A DNA stretch of 16,712 nt from Oscillospiraceae bacterium (lineage in GTDB: Bacteria; Bacillota; Clostridia; Oscillospirales; Oscillospiraceae), in contig JAISDV010000018.1 in NCBI GenBank assembly GCA_031264545.1, positions 1-16,712 of the forward strand, in the 5' to 3' direction. Under the pieces are notes generated by a model. The model was not told the DNA's origin. It searched no databases and saw only the letters and a program-made list of their open reading frames with translations. The number at the start of each line of letters is the position of its first letter. Positions within the stretch are counted from its first letter, which is position 1. The translations under genes and the position numbers were made by a program. This document shows positions 6,441 to 14,759 of the stretch, piece after piece.

Positions 6441-7446
6441 GGCCCAGATGACATACGGAGCCCTCCGCACCAAGGTCATGGCCATGTATGGCAAGATGCT
6501 CGCCGGGGACGACTGGCAAAGCCTGGGCGCCTGCCGGGGCCTTACCGAGATATGCGCCTTTCTGAGAAACCACCGGGGCTGGCGCGCGACGCTGGCCGGG
6601 CTTCCGCTCCTGCCAACGGAAGAGGTCCTCGCGGCCGCGGTGCGCAGGCGCTGTTATGTCGATTACGAAAAACTGTACGGCTTCCTTCCGTCCGGGGATA
6701 AAAGGCTGCTGCGTTTCCTGTTGTGCCGTGCCGAGTATGCGTTCATACTCGCCGCCGTGCGGGAGCGGAACCGGTTGGAGTCTCTGCCGAAATCGCTTGA
6801 GCTGACGGATTTTGTGCGGAAAAACAGCGAGGTGGATTTCGATGCACTCGAGCGCAGCGCCAATTTTCAGGCTGTCCTCGGCGCTGTCAGAGGGAGCCTT
6901 TTTGAGGCGCCGCTCCGGATGCTCAAGCCGGACCAGGATACGGGCTGGCCGGACTTTCGGGAAGTGGGTATAGCCCTTGAAAGCGCCTATTTCAAAACGG
7001 TTTTTTCCTATATCGTGAAAAAATATAAGGGCTTGGGCAGAAAAAAGCTGGCGGACACCTTTGGACTGGAAGCGGATCTTCTGAATATTACCGGCCTGCT
7101 CAGGCTTCACCGCAGCTTTCCCGCGTCTCTGCCGCAGGCGCGTGAGCTGCTGCTGCCGGTTTCCTGCCGCTTAAACCCAAAGCTTCTCCTGGCGCTTACA
7201 GAGGCCGGGACCGAGGGAGAAGCGTGGGATATCATCGGCAGGTCGCCCTTCGGCGGCTGTCTTCAGGAGACGGATCCCGATCATATCGAAGATTTTTACT
7301 ATAAGTCGCTGGAAAGGATCGGCCGGAGACTGCTCCGGGCGCCGGAACCGGACTTCAGCGCCGCGCTGGGACTTGTGATATTGCAGGAGCTCGAGTGCAA
7401 AAAGCTGAACAGAGTTATCGAGGCCGTGAGCGGCGGCTGTGCATAA
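6433..7446 (+). CDS. ntpC: V/A-type ATPase subunit C (NtpC, V-ATPase d-like)
   Basis: The 337-residue soluble, helical protein matches subunit C, the funnel that links the central rotor shaft (D/F) to the proteolipid ring. It has the family pattern of repeated helical units and a C-terminal region ending in ALGLVILQELECKKLNRVIEAV, similar to the usual ending of the family (aromatic/Glu-rich helix then LR/LNRVIxG). The chosen start ATG 6433 overlaps the end of ntpF and has GGTGG 6 nt upstream. ATG 6448 with AAGG upstream is a possible alternative. The last codons and stop lie inside a copy of a short repeat also found after B and D. Placement between the stalk gene and subunit I differs from Enterococcus (F-I-K-E-C-G-A-B-D). 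Confidence 0.87.
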   Translation: MLKAQMTYGALRTKVMAMYGKMLAGDDWQSLGACRGLTEICAFLRNHRGWRATLAGLPLLPTEEVLAAAVRRRCYVDYEKLYGFLPSGDKRLLRFLLCRAEYAFILAAVRERNRLESLPKSLELTDFVRKNSEVDFDALERSANFQAVLGAVRGSLFEAPLRMLKPDQDTGWPDFREVGIALESAYFKTVFSYIVKKYKGLGRKKLADTFGLEADLLNITGLLRLHRSFPASLPQARELLLPVSCRLNPKLLLALTEAGTEGEAWDIIGRSPFGGCLQETDPDHIEDFYYKSLERIGRRLLRAPEPDFSAALGLVILQELECKKLNRVIEAVSGGCA

Positions 7447-7455
7447 AGGTTCTGA
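7428..7455 (+). repeat. Half-copy of a dispersed palindromic repeat at the end of ntpC
   Basis: CTGTGCATAAAGGTTCTGA (7437-7455) matches the right arm region of the full element at 14808-14826 at 18 of 19 positions, and GAGCGGC (7428-7434) matches its loop. It covers the last codons and TAA stop of ntpC and lies in the same orientation as the copies after ntpB and ntpD. Confidence 0.7.
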
Positions 7456-7485
7456 GTCCTGAAGACCGGGAAAGGGGCATATACA

Positions 7486-9420
7486 ATGTCGGTGGAAGCG
7501 ATGGCCATGGTAACGATCTCCGGGCCGGAAAAAATGGTTGAAACCGCGATCAAAAAGCTTGTGCTGAACAGGCAATTCCATCCGGAGAGCGCGGTCAGGA
7601 TTCTGGCAGGGGCAAAGGCGCTTTCGCCCTTTGACGCCGTGAACCCTTATGCCGATCCGCTTGCAAGCGCGCTGGACCTTGCGAAAATGCTGGATATCGC
7701 GCCGGATTACCGTGATTTTTCCGGAAGCGAATACAGCCTGAAGGATATTTCGGCTTTTCTCGAAGCGCTTTCGGCGAAGCTTGCCGGCCTGCGAGGCGAG
7801 CGGGAGACGGACGCCCTGCTTGTCAAAAATAATGCCATCCTCGCGGACCAGCTCTCGCATTTTTCAAGCTTCAACGTTGAGCTCCATGATCTGTTCGCGA
7901 TGAAGTACCTTAAATTCCATTTCGGCAGGCTTCCGGCGGAAACCTACAGGGACTGCATGAAGATCATCGACGGCCGGCCGGATGTGTACTTCGTGACCTC
8001 GGGCCAGGACGACCGCTGGTATTACGGGGCCTATTTCGCCTTGCTGGATACCGCCGTCAAGATCGAAGCGATTTTTTCCTCCATGGGCTTTGAGCGGATG
8101 CGCATCGACGTGAACGGAAGCGCTGAGAGCACGGCCAACGAGCTCCTGGCGCGGCTGAACGCGGAAAGGGCCGATGCCGAGACGCGCATCGGGGAAATCG
8201 ACGCCGAGCTTGCCGGAATCAGGAACGGGCAGAGCGAGACGCTCCTGTCGTATTATTCCTGGCTGCGGTTCGAAAACGACGCGTTTGAAATGCTGAGCTG
8301 CGTTGGCCGGCGGCACGGCAGATTTCATATCGTCGGCTGGATTCCGAAAAACGGCTCTGAAGATTATGCCAGAGAGTGCGAAGCTTACGACGGCTTTGCG
8401 TGCTTCCTCACCCATCCCGGGGAACTGTGTGAGAATCAGCCGCCCGTCAAGCTTAAAAAGGGCCTGCTCTCGGCCATCTACCAGCCTTATCTGGAGATGT
8501 ACGGGCTGCCCGCTTACGGCGAAATAGATCCCCGCCTTTTCCTTGCGCTGACGTATACCTTTATCTTCGGCATCATGTTCGGCGACGTTGGCCAGGGCCT
8601 CGTGCTTGGGCTCGCCGGGGGCTTGCTCTGGAAGCTGAAAAAGCTTTGGCTTGGGCGCATTGTCGCGCTCTGCGGCATGTCCGCCATGGTTTTCGGCTTT
8701 GTCTACGGCAGCGTATTCGGAAACGAGCGGCTGCTCCCCGGCTTCAAGGTGCTCGAGGGTGACAACACCATGAAGATGCTCATAGCGGCTATTGCGATAG
8801 GCGTTGCGCTCATCAGTGTCTGCATGATCATGAATATCATCAACGGTATCCGGCAAAAGGACGTCCGAAAGGCGGTCCTTTCGCCGAACGGCCTTGCCGG
8901 CGCCGTGATGTATATCGGCATCGCGGCCGGCGCGGCCGTCCAACTGACTACGGGCCGGCGCGTTTTTTCGAGCGTCTATATCATCCTTATCGCCGTTGTC
9001 CCGCTGTTTCTGATCTTTGCGTCGGCGCCGCTGACAAAGCTCATAAAGGGCGAAAAGGACTGGCTGCCCGAATCGCTCGTCATGTTCTTTGTCGAGGGCT
9101 TTTTCGAGCTGTTTGAAACGCTTTTGGCCTATGTCTCGAACACGATCTCTTTCCTGCGCGTCGGCGCTTATGCCATATCCCACGCCGGTATGATGATGGT
9201 GGTGTACCTGCTTTCCTCCGGCTCGGGAGACGGGTACAATATCATCGGCCTGATTTTCGGCAACCTGCTTGTTACGGGCCTTGAAACGCTGCTGGTCTGC
9301 ATTCAGGTGCTCCGTCTGGAGTATTACGAGCTGTTCGGCCGCTTCTATGCGGGCGGCGGCGTGAAATTCAGCCCGAAAATCATCGACTACAGGGTCGCAG
9401 GCTCTCCCGCAGCGCGCTGA
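7486..9420 (+). CDS. ntpI: V/A-type ATPase membrane subunit I (a subunit, NtpI)
   Basis: The 644-residue protein is subunit I, which forms the ion half-channels next to the proteolipid ring. The N-terminal half (about 1-340) is soluble and helical and binds the peripheral stalks. The C-terminal half has several membrane helices. Family motifs are the GIMFGDVGQG turn with GD at 366-367, and SFLRVGAYAISHAG, where Arg558 is the likely essential arginine that faces the ring carboxylate. The ending LRLEYYELFGRFYAGGGVKFSP is typical. The ATG at 7486 follows SD GGAAAGGGG by 8 nt; nearby ATGs at 7501 and 7507 are less well placed. Length is normal for the bacterial family. Confidence 0.95.
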   Translation: MSVEAMAMVTISGPEKMVETAIKKLVLNRQFHPESAVRILAGAKALSPFDAVNPYADPLASALDLAKMLDIAPDYRDFSGSEYSLKDISAFLEALSAKLAGLRGERETDALLVKNNAILADQLSHFSSFNVELHDLFAMKYLKFHFGRLPAETYRDCMKIIDGRPDVYFVTSGQDDRWYYGAYFALLDTAVKIEAIFSSMGFERMRIDVNGSAESTANELLARLNAERADAETRIGEIDAELAGIRNGQSETLLSYYSWLRFENDAFEMLSCVGRRHGRFHIVGWIPKNGSEDYARECEAYDGFACFLTHPGELCENQPPVKLKKGLLSAIYQPYLEMYGLPAYGEIDPRLFLALTYTFIFGIMFGDVGQGLVLGLAGGLLWKLKKLWLGRIVALCGMSAMVFGFVYGSVFGNERLLPGFKVLEGDNTMKMLIAAIAIGVALISVCMIMNIINGIRQKDVRKAVLSPNGLAGAVMYIGIAAGAAVQLTTGRRVFSSVYIILIAVVPLFLIFASAPLTKLIKGEKDWLPESLVMFFVEGFFELFETLLAYVSNTISFLRVGAYAISHAGMMMVVYLLSSGSGDGYNIIGLIFGNLLVTGLETLLVCIQVLRLEYYELFGRFYAGGGVKFSPKIIDYRVAGSPAAR

Positions 9421-9462
9421 TAAATATACACAATATATAATCGAAGTTTTGGAGGTCGTTTC
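9421..9462 (+). promoter_or_regulatory. A+T-rich leader before ntpK with TATAAT and strong SD
   Basis: The 42-bp gap between subunits I and K is very A+T-rich in its first half, unlike its neighbours. It contains a perfect TATAAT (9436-9441) but no -35 at the right distance, then TTGGAGG 7 nt before the start. An unstructured A+U-rich leader before the c-ring gene recalls the E. coli atpE translation enhancer and may raise K synthesis. An internal promoter is also possible. Confidence 0.4.
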
Positions 9463-9897
9463 ATGGAAATCTTGCTTATCGCAGCGATCATGCTCCTGGC
9501 TGTCGCGCTTCCGCTCGTATTCATATACCTGCGCGCAAAGCGCGGGAGGACAGGCAAAACCCCGCTTGTCGCGAATCTGTGCTGTTTCTTCGGCTGCCTT
9601 GCTTTCGGCTGCGTTTTTCTCTTTACGCAGTCCGCGGGCGCGGCGGAAGCCGCGGCGTCGGCGGGCGCGGAAAGCAGCGGCCTGGCTGCCGGCCTGGGCT
9701 ATATCGCGGCGGCGCTTTCCGTCGGCCTTTCCGGTATCGGCGGCGGTATAGCGGTCGCGTCCTCCGCCTCGGCGGCACTGGGCGCGATCTCGGAAAACGA
9801 CGGCGTTTTCGGTAAATCCCTCATCTTCGTCGGACTTGCGGAGGGCGTTGCGCTTTATGGCCTGCTGATTGCGTTCATGATCATCTCGAGCCTCTGA
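9463..9897 (+). CDS. ntpK: V/A-type ATPase proteolipid subunit K (c ring)
   Basis: The 144-residue protein has four hydrophobic segments. The C-terminal pair (about 78-101 and 117-141) is the classic c-subunit hairpin: Gly/Ala-rich GLGYIAAALSVGLSGIGGGI, a polar loop AISENDG, and GLAEGVALYG with the ion-binding carboxylate Glu127. The N-terminal pair (about 2-23 and 37-55), separated by the basic loop RAKRGRTGKTP and followed by an Ala-rich linker, is not a proteolipid repeat. I recall similar N-terminal extensions in other clostridial K subunits. The helix before the carboxylate has no Gln of the kind used for Na+ binding in Enterococcus NtpK, which leans towards H+ coupling, but this is weak evidence. 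SD TTGGAGG lies 7 nt upstream. Confidence 0.93.
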   Translation: MEILLIAAIMLLAVALPLVFIYLRAKRGRTGKTPLVANLCCFFGCLAFGCVFLFTQSAGAAEAAASAGAESSGLAAGLGYIAAALSVGLSGIGGGIAVASSASAALGAISENDGVFGKSLIFVGLAEGVALYGLLIAFMIISSL

Positions 9898-9923
9898 CCG
9901 GGGCTTTTTCGGAGGGCGAAGCT

Positions 9924-10232
9924 ATGCGGATTTTTGCGGTCGCGGATGAAGAAGACGTCCTGACGGGCTTGCGCTTAGCGGGTATCGCGGGCAGGCGCGT
10001 TTCCGGTGAACGGGAGGCCGCGGCCGCGGTCGAAGCCGCCCAGGCTGACCCGCAGATCGCCGTTCTTCTGATAACGGAGAGCTGTGCGGCGCTGATCCCC
10101 GAAACGGTCACGCGGCTCAGGCTCAGTTCGATAAACCCGCTTTTAGTGGTCATTCCGGGGACGCGCGGCTCAAGCCGGGAGGCGGATGCCATCACCCGGC
10201 TTATCCGAGAGGCGATAGGTATCAGGATCTGA
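9924..10232 (+). CDS. ntpG: V/A-type ATPase subunit F (NtpG)
   Basis: The 102-residue protein fits the small central-stalk subunit F (NtpG in Enterococcus), which binds subunit D in the rotor. It starts MRIFAVADEEDVLTGLRLAG, the usual beta strand then a helix. The central strand IAVLLITESCA follows, then LLVVIPG, and it ends with a helix AITRLIREAIGIRI. This is the typical Rossmann-like order of the family. SD GGAGGG lies about 7 nt before the ATG. It is placed directly before subunit E. Confidence 0.92.
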   Translation: MRIFAVADEEDVLTGLRLAGIAGRRVSGEREAAAAVEAAQADPQIAVLLITESCAALIPETVTRLRLSSINPLLVVIPGTRGSSREADAITRLIREAIGIRI

Positions 10233-10266
10233 CGGGCGCGCCCGGAATGCCAAGGGAGGTGCGGCA

Positions 10267-10875
10267 ATGCCGCTGCAGAGTACGGACAAAAAGCTCGAGG
10301 ACTTTACGGGCGCAGTGATTAAACAGGCTACAGACGAGGCCAGCACGATCGCCAGGGAGCTGCGCGAGAAGCAGAACGCCCTGATAGGCGCGGCTGAAAC
10401 GCAGATTTCCGCCGAGGCCGAAGGCTACGCCAAGGCGGCTGTTGCGGACGCCAAAGCCGCGGCGGAACGCAGGATCAGCGCGAAAAGAAATGAAAACAAG
10501 CACACCGTGCTCCGGTACCGCGAGGCCTGCGCAAACGAAATACATCACCAGGTGCAGCAGAGAATCGCCGCGTTCACAGCCTCGGAGGACTATCTTCCCC
10601 ATCTGAAAAAGCTGCTTGCTAAGGCGATCGTCGCGCTCGGCTACGGTATTTCGGTGGAGGTATTTCTGCGCGCGGAGGACGCCGGCTTCGCGGATGAGCT
10701 GTTCAAGTCGGCCTCAGGCGTCAGTCTTGCGTTCTCTGAGGGAAAATTCAGCCTCGGCGGGCTTTGCGTCGAATGCCACGCGAAGGGCAGACGGATTGAT
10801 ATGAGCTTCGATACGGCCCTGAATGACATGGTCGGCCACGTCTCTGAGCTGACCGGCCTGAAAATGGGCGAATGA
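10267..10875 (+). CDS. ntpE: V/A-type ATPase peripheral stalk subunit E (NtpE)
   Basis: The 202-residue protein has a long charged N-terminal helix (about 1-105, Ala/Glu/Lys/Arg-rich) and a C-terminal globular domain, the layout of subunit E. The C-terminal part includes SLGGLCVECHAKGRRIDMSFDTALNDM in family style (a GGxxxxxxxGxxxxDxSFDxxL pattern). With the G/H subunit it forms the stator stalk that contacts the top of the A/B head. SD AAGGGAGGT lies 6 nt before the ATG. The order F then E just before A differs from the common E-C-F-A order. Confidence 0.92.
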   Translation: MPLQSTDKKLEDFTGAVIKQATDEASTIARELREKQNALIGAAETQISAEAEGYAKAAVADAKAAAERRISAKRNENKHTVLRYREACANEIHHQVQQRIAAFTASEDYLPHLKKLLAKAIVALGYGISVEVFLRAEDAGFADELFKSASGVSLAFSEGKFSLGGLCVECHAKGRRIDMSFDTALNDMVGHVSELTGLKMGE

Positions 10876-10929
10876 CCCGGCCGGACACCGGCGCGGCCTT
10901 GATCACACTTCCGAACGGAGGCTTCCAGA

Positions 10930-12693
10930 ATGGATGACGGCAGATATTATATTTACGGCGTCAACGGCCCGGTCATAACCGTGCGGGGCGGCAGAGCCCT
11001 GCCCATGATGAGTCTCGTCTACGTCGGCGATGAAAAAATACCCGGCGAGGTCGTCAGCGCCGGCGGCGACACGACGACCGTTCAGGTGTATGAGGGCAGC
11101 GAGGGACTCGGAAGGGGCGGACCGGTTTTTCCGACGGGAAAACCCATGTCGATATTGCTCGGCCCCGGTATGCTCTCGAATATATACGACGGCATAGCGA
11201 GACCGCTCGGGACCGTCGCGGACCTTGCGGGCGACTTCATCAGCAAGGGTATTACGCTCCCCGCGCTCGACCTTGAAAAGCTCTGGGACGTCAAGCTTGC
11301 GGTCAGCGAGGGGCAGGAGGCCGCCGGCGGTATGATTTTTGCTGCGACCCGCGAGTCGGACGCGGTCGAGCACCGAAGCCTCGTTCCGCCTGGGCTCTCC
11401 GGAAAATTTACGCAGGTCGTATCGGACGGGCTGTACAAGGTGACTGATACGCTTGCCTGCGTTGTGGACGGGCGCGGCAGAAGCACGCCCATTTCGCTCG
11501 CGCAGGAATGGCCGATCAGAAAAGCGCGCCCCATCGCCAGAAGACTTCCGATCACCAGGCCGCTCGTCACGGGACAACGCGTCATCGACACGCTTTTTCC
11601 GGTCGGAAAGGGCGGCTGCGCCGCGATTCCGGGGCCCTTCGGCGCCGGCAAGACGATGGTGCAGCACCAGCTTGCGAAATGGTCGGACGCGGACATCATC
11701 GTCTATCTCGGCTGCGGCGAGCGCGGCAATGAAATGACGCAGGTGCTCGGCGAATTCTCCGAGCTGAAGGACCCGAAGACGGGCCGGCCGCTGATGGGAC
11801 GCACCATCCTGATCGCAAATACCTCGAACATGCCCGTCGCGGCCCGCGAGGCCTCGATCTATACGGGTATGACGATAGCGGAATATTACCGCGACATGGG
11901 CTACCACGTCGCGCTTATGGCGGATTCGACTTCCCGCTGGGCGGAGGCCCTGCGCGAGATTTCCGGCCGGCTTGAGGAGATGCCCGCGGAGGAGAGCTTC
12001 CCGGCCTATCTGCCCTCGCGTCTCGCCGGCTTCTATGAGCGTGCCGGCTATATGGAAACGCTGGCCGGGCGGGAAGGCTCGGTAACGGTCATCGGCGCGG
12101 TCTCGCCCCAGGGCGGCGACTTCTCCGAGCCGGTTACGCAGAATACAAAACGCTTTATCCGCACCTTCTGGGCGCTCGACCGCGCGCTCGCCTACGCCAG
12201 GCATTTCCCGGCCATCGACTGGACGAGCTCCTATTCCGAGTATTTCGAGGATATCAAGGCGTGGTACGAGGCCAATTTCGGCCAGGGCTTTACCGAGCTG
12301 CGCCAGCGGATCCTCGATATTCTCAACAGCGAGAGCGCGCTGATGGAGATCGTCAAGCTCATCGGCTCGGATGTTCTGCCCGACGACCAGAAGCTCATCA
12401 TCGAAACGGCGAAGCTTATCCGCCAGGGCTATCTGCAGCAGAATGCCTTTCACAAGGCGGATACTTATATGCCGCCCGAAAAACAGATGGCCATGCTGGA
12501 GGCGATACTCTACCTTTGCGATGAGGCGAAGAAGCTGACCGCGAAGAGCATCCCGCTCAACCAGCTGGCCGCTACGGGGATTTTCAGCGCGATGTACAAA
12601 ATGAAATTCGGCCTTGGCGAAGGCCAGCCGAAAGCATACTTTATTAAGCTCATCGACGACGCGATTTCGCAGGTGCTTGCCAAAAACGCATAG
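10930..12693 (+). CDS. ntpA: V/A-type ATPase catalytic subunit A (NtpA)
   Basis: The 587-residue protein is the nucleotide-hydrolysing (or synthesising) subunit. An N-terminal beta barrel starts YYIYGVNGPVITVRG, the family's bulge domain lies at about 110-190, Walker A GPFGAGKT is at 235-242, GCGERGNEM with catalytic Glu264 follows, and Walker B VALMADSTSRWAEA spans about 327-340. The arginine-rich ITRPLVTGQRVIDTLFPVGKG segment before the P-loop is typical. A helical C-terminal domain completes the normal length. SD GGAGG lies about 8 nt upstream. The sequence does not show whether the complex mainly pumps ions or makes ATP. Confidence 0.98.
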   Translation: MDDGRYYIYGVNGPVITVRGGRALPMMSLVYVGDEKIPGEVVSAGGDTTTVQVYEGSEGLGRGGPVFPTGKPMSILLGPGMLSNIYDGIARPLGTVADLAGDFISKGITLPALDLEKLWDVKLAVSEGQEAAGGMIFAATRESDAVEHRSLVPPGLSGKFTQVVSDGLYKVTDTLACVVDGRGRSTPISLAQEWPIRKARPIARRLPITRPLVTGQRVIDTLFPVGKGGCAAIPGPFGAGKTMVQHQLAKWSDADIIVYLGCGERGNEMTQVLGEFSELKDPKTGRPLMGRTILIANTSNMPVAAREASIYTGMTIAEYYRDMGYHVALMADSTSRWAEALREISGRLEEMPAEESFPAYLPSRLAGFYERAGYMETLAGREGSVTVIGAVSPQGGDFSEPVTQNTKRFIRTFWALDRALAYARHFPAIDWTSSYSEYFEDIKAWYEANFGQGFTELRQRILDILNSESALMEIVKLIGSDVLPDDQKLIIETAKLIRQGYLQQNAFHKADTYMPPEKQMAMLEAILYLCDEAKKLTAKSIPLNQLAATGIFSAMYKMKFGLGEGQPKAYFIKLIDDAISQVLAKNA

Positions 12694-12709
12694 GGGAAGG
12701 GGACTGACC

Positions 12710-14092
12710 GTGAGAATCGAATATACCGGGCTGTCGGAAATGCAGGGCTCCCTCGTTGTGCTCGAGGGTGTTTCGGGCGTCACCTATGACGAGCTGGCTG
12801 AGATCACGCTCGGCAGCGGCGAACGCCGCTGCGGACGCGTGATCAAAATCGACGGCGGCAGGGTCGTTTTGCAGGTGTTCGAGGGCACGGCCGGCATCGA
12901 TATGGAGCATGTCAATACCCACTTTACGGGAAGGCCGGTCACGCTTCCGCTCTCCAAGGAGATCTTGGGAAGAATTTTCGACGGCGCGGGAAAACCGCTC
13001 GACGGCCTGCGCGAGGTCTTTCCGGACGAGCGCCGCGATATCAACGGCGCGGCGATAAACCCCGTGCGCCGCAAATATCCGAGAAGCTGTATCCTGACCG
13101 GCGTTTCCTCGATAGACGCGGTCTCCGCCCTCATCCGGGGCCAGAAGCTGCCGATTTTTTCAGGCGCGGGCATGAGCCACAATGCGCTTGCTGCGCAGAT
13201 CGTCCGCCAGGCGCGCACAATGGACGGCGAAGAGCAGTTTGCGGTCGTTTTCTGCGCCATGGGCGTCAAGAACGACACGGCGGAGTTTTTTAAAAAGGAC
13301 TTTCAGGATTCGGGCGCGCTCGGCAGGGTCGTCATGTATCTCAACATGGCCTCGGACCCGATCATTGAACGCATACTTGCCCCGCGCTGCGCGCTGACCG
13401 CCGCGGAATACCTCGCCTTCAGGCACGGCTACCATGTCCTGGTCATCCTGACGGATATGTCCAGCTACTGCGAGGCCCTGCGTGAATTTTCATCCTCGAA
13501 GGGCGAGATTCCCTCGAGAAAAGGCTTCCCAAGCTACATGTATTCCGACCTGGCCTCGATCTACGAGCGCGCGGGCATGATAAACGGAAGGGCCGGCAGC
13601 GTGACCCAGGTGCCGATCCTCACCATGCCGAACGACGATATCAGCCACCCGATCCCCGACCTGACGGGCTATATCACGGAAGGGCAGATCGTTCTTTCGC
13701 GCGAGCTTGAGCAGAAGGGCGTCTACCCGCCCGTTTCCATCCTGCCGTCGCTTTCCCGCCTGATGAAGGACGGCACGGGCGAGGGCTATACGCGCGAGGA
13801 TCACGCGGACCTTTCAAACCAGCTCTTCGCGTCCTACAGCGCCGTTGCCGACGCGCGAAGCCTGGCGTCCGTCATCGGCGAGGATGAGATCTCCGAGACC
13901 GACAGGCTCTATGTTGAATTCGGCAAGCGTTTCGAAACCGAATTCGTCGCGCAGAGCGGCAGTGAGAACAGAGGCCTCGACCAGACGCTCGACCTCGGCT
14001 GGGAGCTGCTTTCCATGCTGCCGAGAAGCGAGCTGAGCCGTGTCGGCGATAAGCTGCTCGACAAGTATTATAAGGGCGCGAAGCGGCAGTAG
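12710..14092 (+). CDS. ntpB: V/A-type ATPase regulatory subunit B (NtpB)
   Basis: The 460-residue protein is the non-catalytic partner of subunit A in the A3B3 head. It starts MRIEYTGLSEMQGSLVVLEG from a GTG at 12710, with a GGGGAAGGGGA SD 6 nt upstream. The frame is open further upstream inside ntpA, but starts there are not supported. As expected for B, the P-loop is degenerate: FSGAGMSHN at about residues 150-158. Conserved stretches include MGVKNDTAEFF, LNMASDPIIERILAPR, ILTDMSSYCEALRE and PSRKGFPSYMYSDLA. It ends with a helical domain. A 17-bp gap follows ntpA, and a repeat copy begins directly at its 3' end. Confidence 0.97.
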   Translation: MRIEYTGLSEMQGSLVVLEGVSGVTYDELAEITLGSGERRCGRVIKIDGGRVVLQVFEGTAGIDMEHVNTHFTGRPVTLPLSKEILGRIFDGAGKPLDGLREVFPDERRDINGAAINPVRRKYPRSCILTGVSSIDAVSALIRGQKLPIFSGAGMSHNALAAQIVRQARTMDGEEQFAVVFCAMGVKNDTAEFFKKDFQDSGALGRVVMYLNMASDPIIERILAPRCALTAAEYLAFRHGYHVLVILTDMSSYCEALREFSSSKGEIPSRKGFPSYMYSDLASIYERAGMINGRAGSVTQVPILTMPNDDISHPIPDLTGYITEGQIVLSRELEQKGVYPPVSILPSLSRLMKDGTGEGYTREDHADLSNQLFASYSAVADARSLASVIGEDEISETDRLYVEFGKRFETEFVAQSGSENRGLDQTLDLGWELLSMLPRSELSRVGDKLLDKYYKGAKRQ

Positions 14093-14121
14093 GCGGCGTT
14101 TCGCGTTATGCATACAGGTTC
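14093..14121 (+). repeat. Half-copy of a dispersed palindromic repeat after ntpB
   Basis: TGCATACAGGTTC (14109-14121) is identical to part of the right arm of the full element at 14759-14824, and GCGGCGTTTCGCG before it resembles the end of that element's loop (GCGGCCGTTTTTCCG). It fills part of the gap between the ntpB stop and the ntpD SD. Confidence 0.65.
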
Positions 14122-14150
14122 CGGCCTTTACGGGGAGGTGTACCGGTAAC

Positions 14151-14759
14151 ATGGCGAATCCGCCGCTGACCAAAGGAAGCCTGATCGCGGTCAAGCGCTC
14201 GCGGGCGCTCGCGAAAAACGGCTTCGATCTGATGGATAAAAAACGGCATATTCTCATACGCGAGATGATGTCGCTCATAGACCGGGCGGCGGCGCTTCAG
14301 GACAGCATCGACGCGACCTTTTCCGAGGCCTATGCCGCCATACGCCGGGCGAATATTTCAATGGGCGGAAGCGCGGAGCTCGCCGCGGCAATGGCGATCG
14401 ACAAATCCGTCCGCATCCGCTACCGCAGCGTCATGGGCGTCGAGCTGCCGACGGTGCGTTCAGCGCCGGCGGACGCCGCAGCCCTGCCCTACGGCCTGAC
14501 GAACACGACCTCCGCGCTGGACGGCGCGTATGTGAAATTTGCGAGGGTCAAGGCGCTGATACTGGAGATGGCGGAGCTGGAAAACAGCATCTACAGGCTG
14601 GCCTATTCCATCAGGAAGGCGCAGAAGCGGGCGAACGCCCTGCACAATATCGTCATTCCGGGCCTGGATTCTGACATCGCGCGGATCAGCGAGGCGCTGG
14701 AAGAAAAGGAACGCGAGGAATTTGTCAGGCTGAAGGTCATTAAGGCCAAAAATGGCTGA
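14151..14759 (+). CDS. ntpD: V/A-type ATPase central rotor subunit D (NtpD)
   Basis: The 202-residue protein is subunit D, the long coiled-coil shaft that turns inside the A3B3 head, similar in role to F-type gamma. The N-terminus (M)ANPPLTKGSLIAVKRSR then ALAKNGFDLMDKKRHIL is the conserved D signature (PTKxxL...GxxLLKxKR). A matching C-terminal helix, RKAQKRANALHNIVIPG with flanking Glu/Arg-rich sequence, completes the hairpin. The start ATG is at 14151. The GGGGAGG SD ends 12 nt upstream, longer than usual, but a GTG nearer to it meets a stop within three codons. It is the last gene of the operon; its stop touches the full palindromic repeat. Confidence 0.95.
   Translation: MANPPLTKGSLIAVKRSRALAKNGFDLMDKKRHILIREMMSLIDRAAALQDSIDATFSEAYAAIRRANISMGGSAELAAAMAIDKSVRIRYRSVMGVELPTVRSAPADAAALPYGLTNTTSALDGAYVKFARVKALILEMAELENSIYRLAYSIRKAQKRANALHNIVIPGLDSDIARISEALEEKEREEFVRLKVIKAKNG

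Noticed and set aside
10903..12783. A 626-codon minus-strand open frame opposite ntpA
   Set aside because: It mirrors the conserved catalytic subunit, has no SD, and its composition is that of an antisense shadow. The same holds for the 439-codon frame at 7864-9183.
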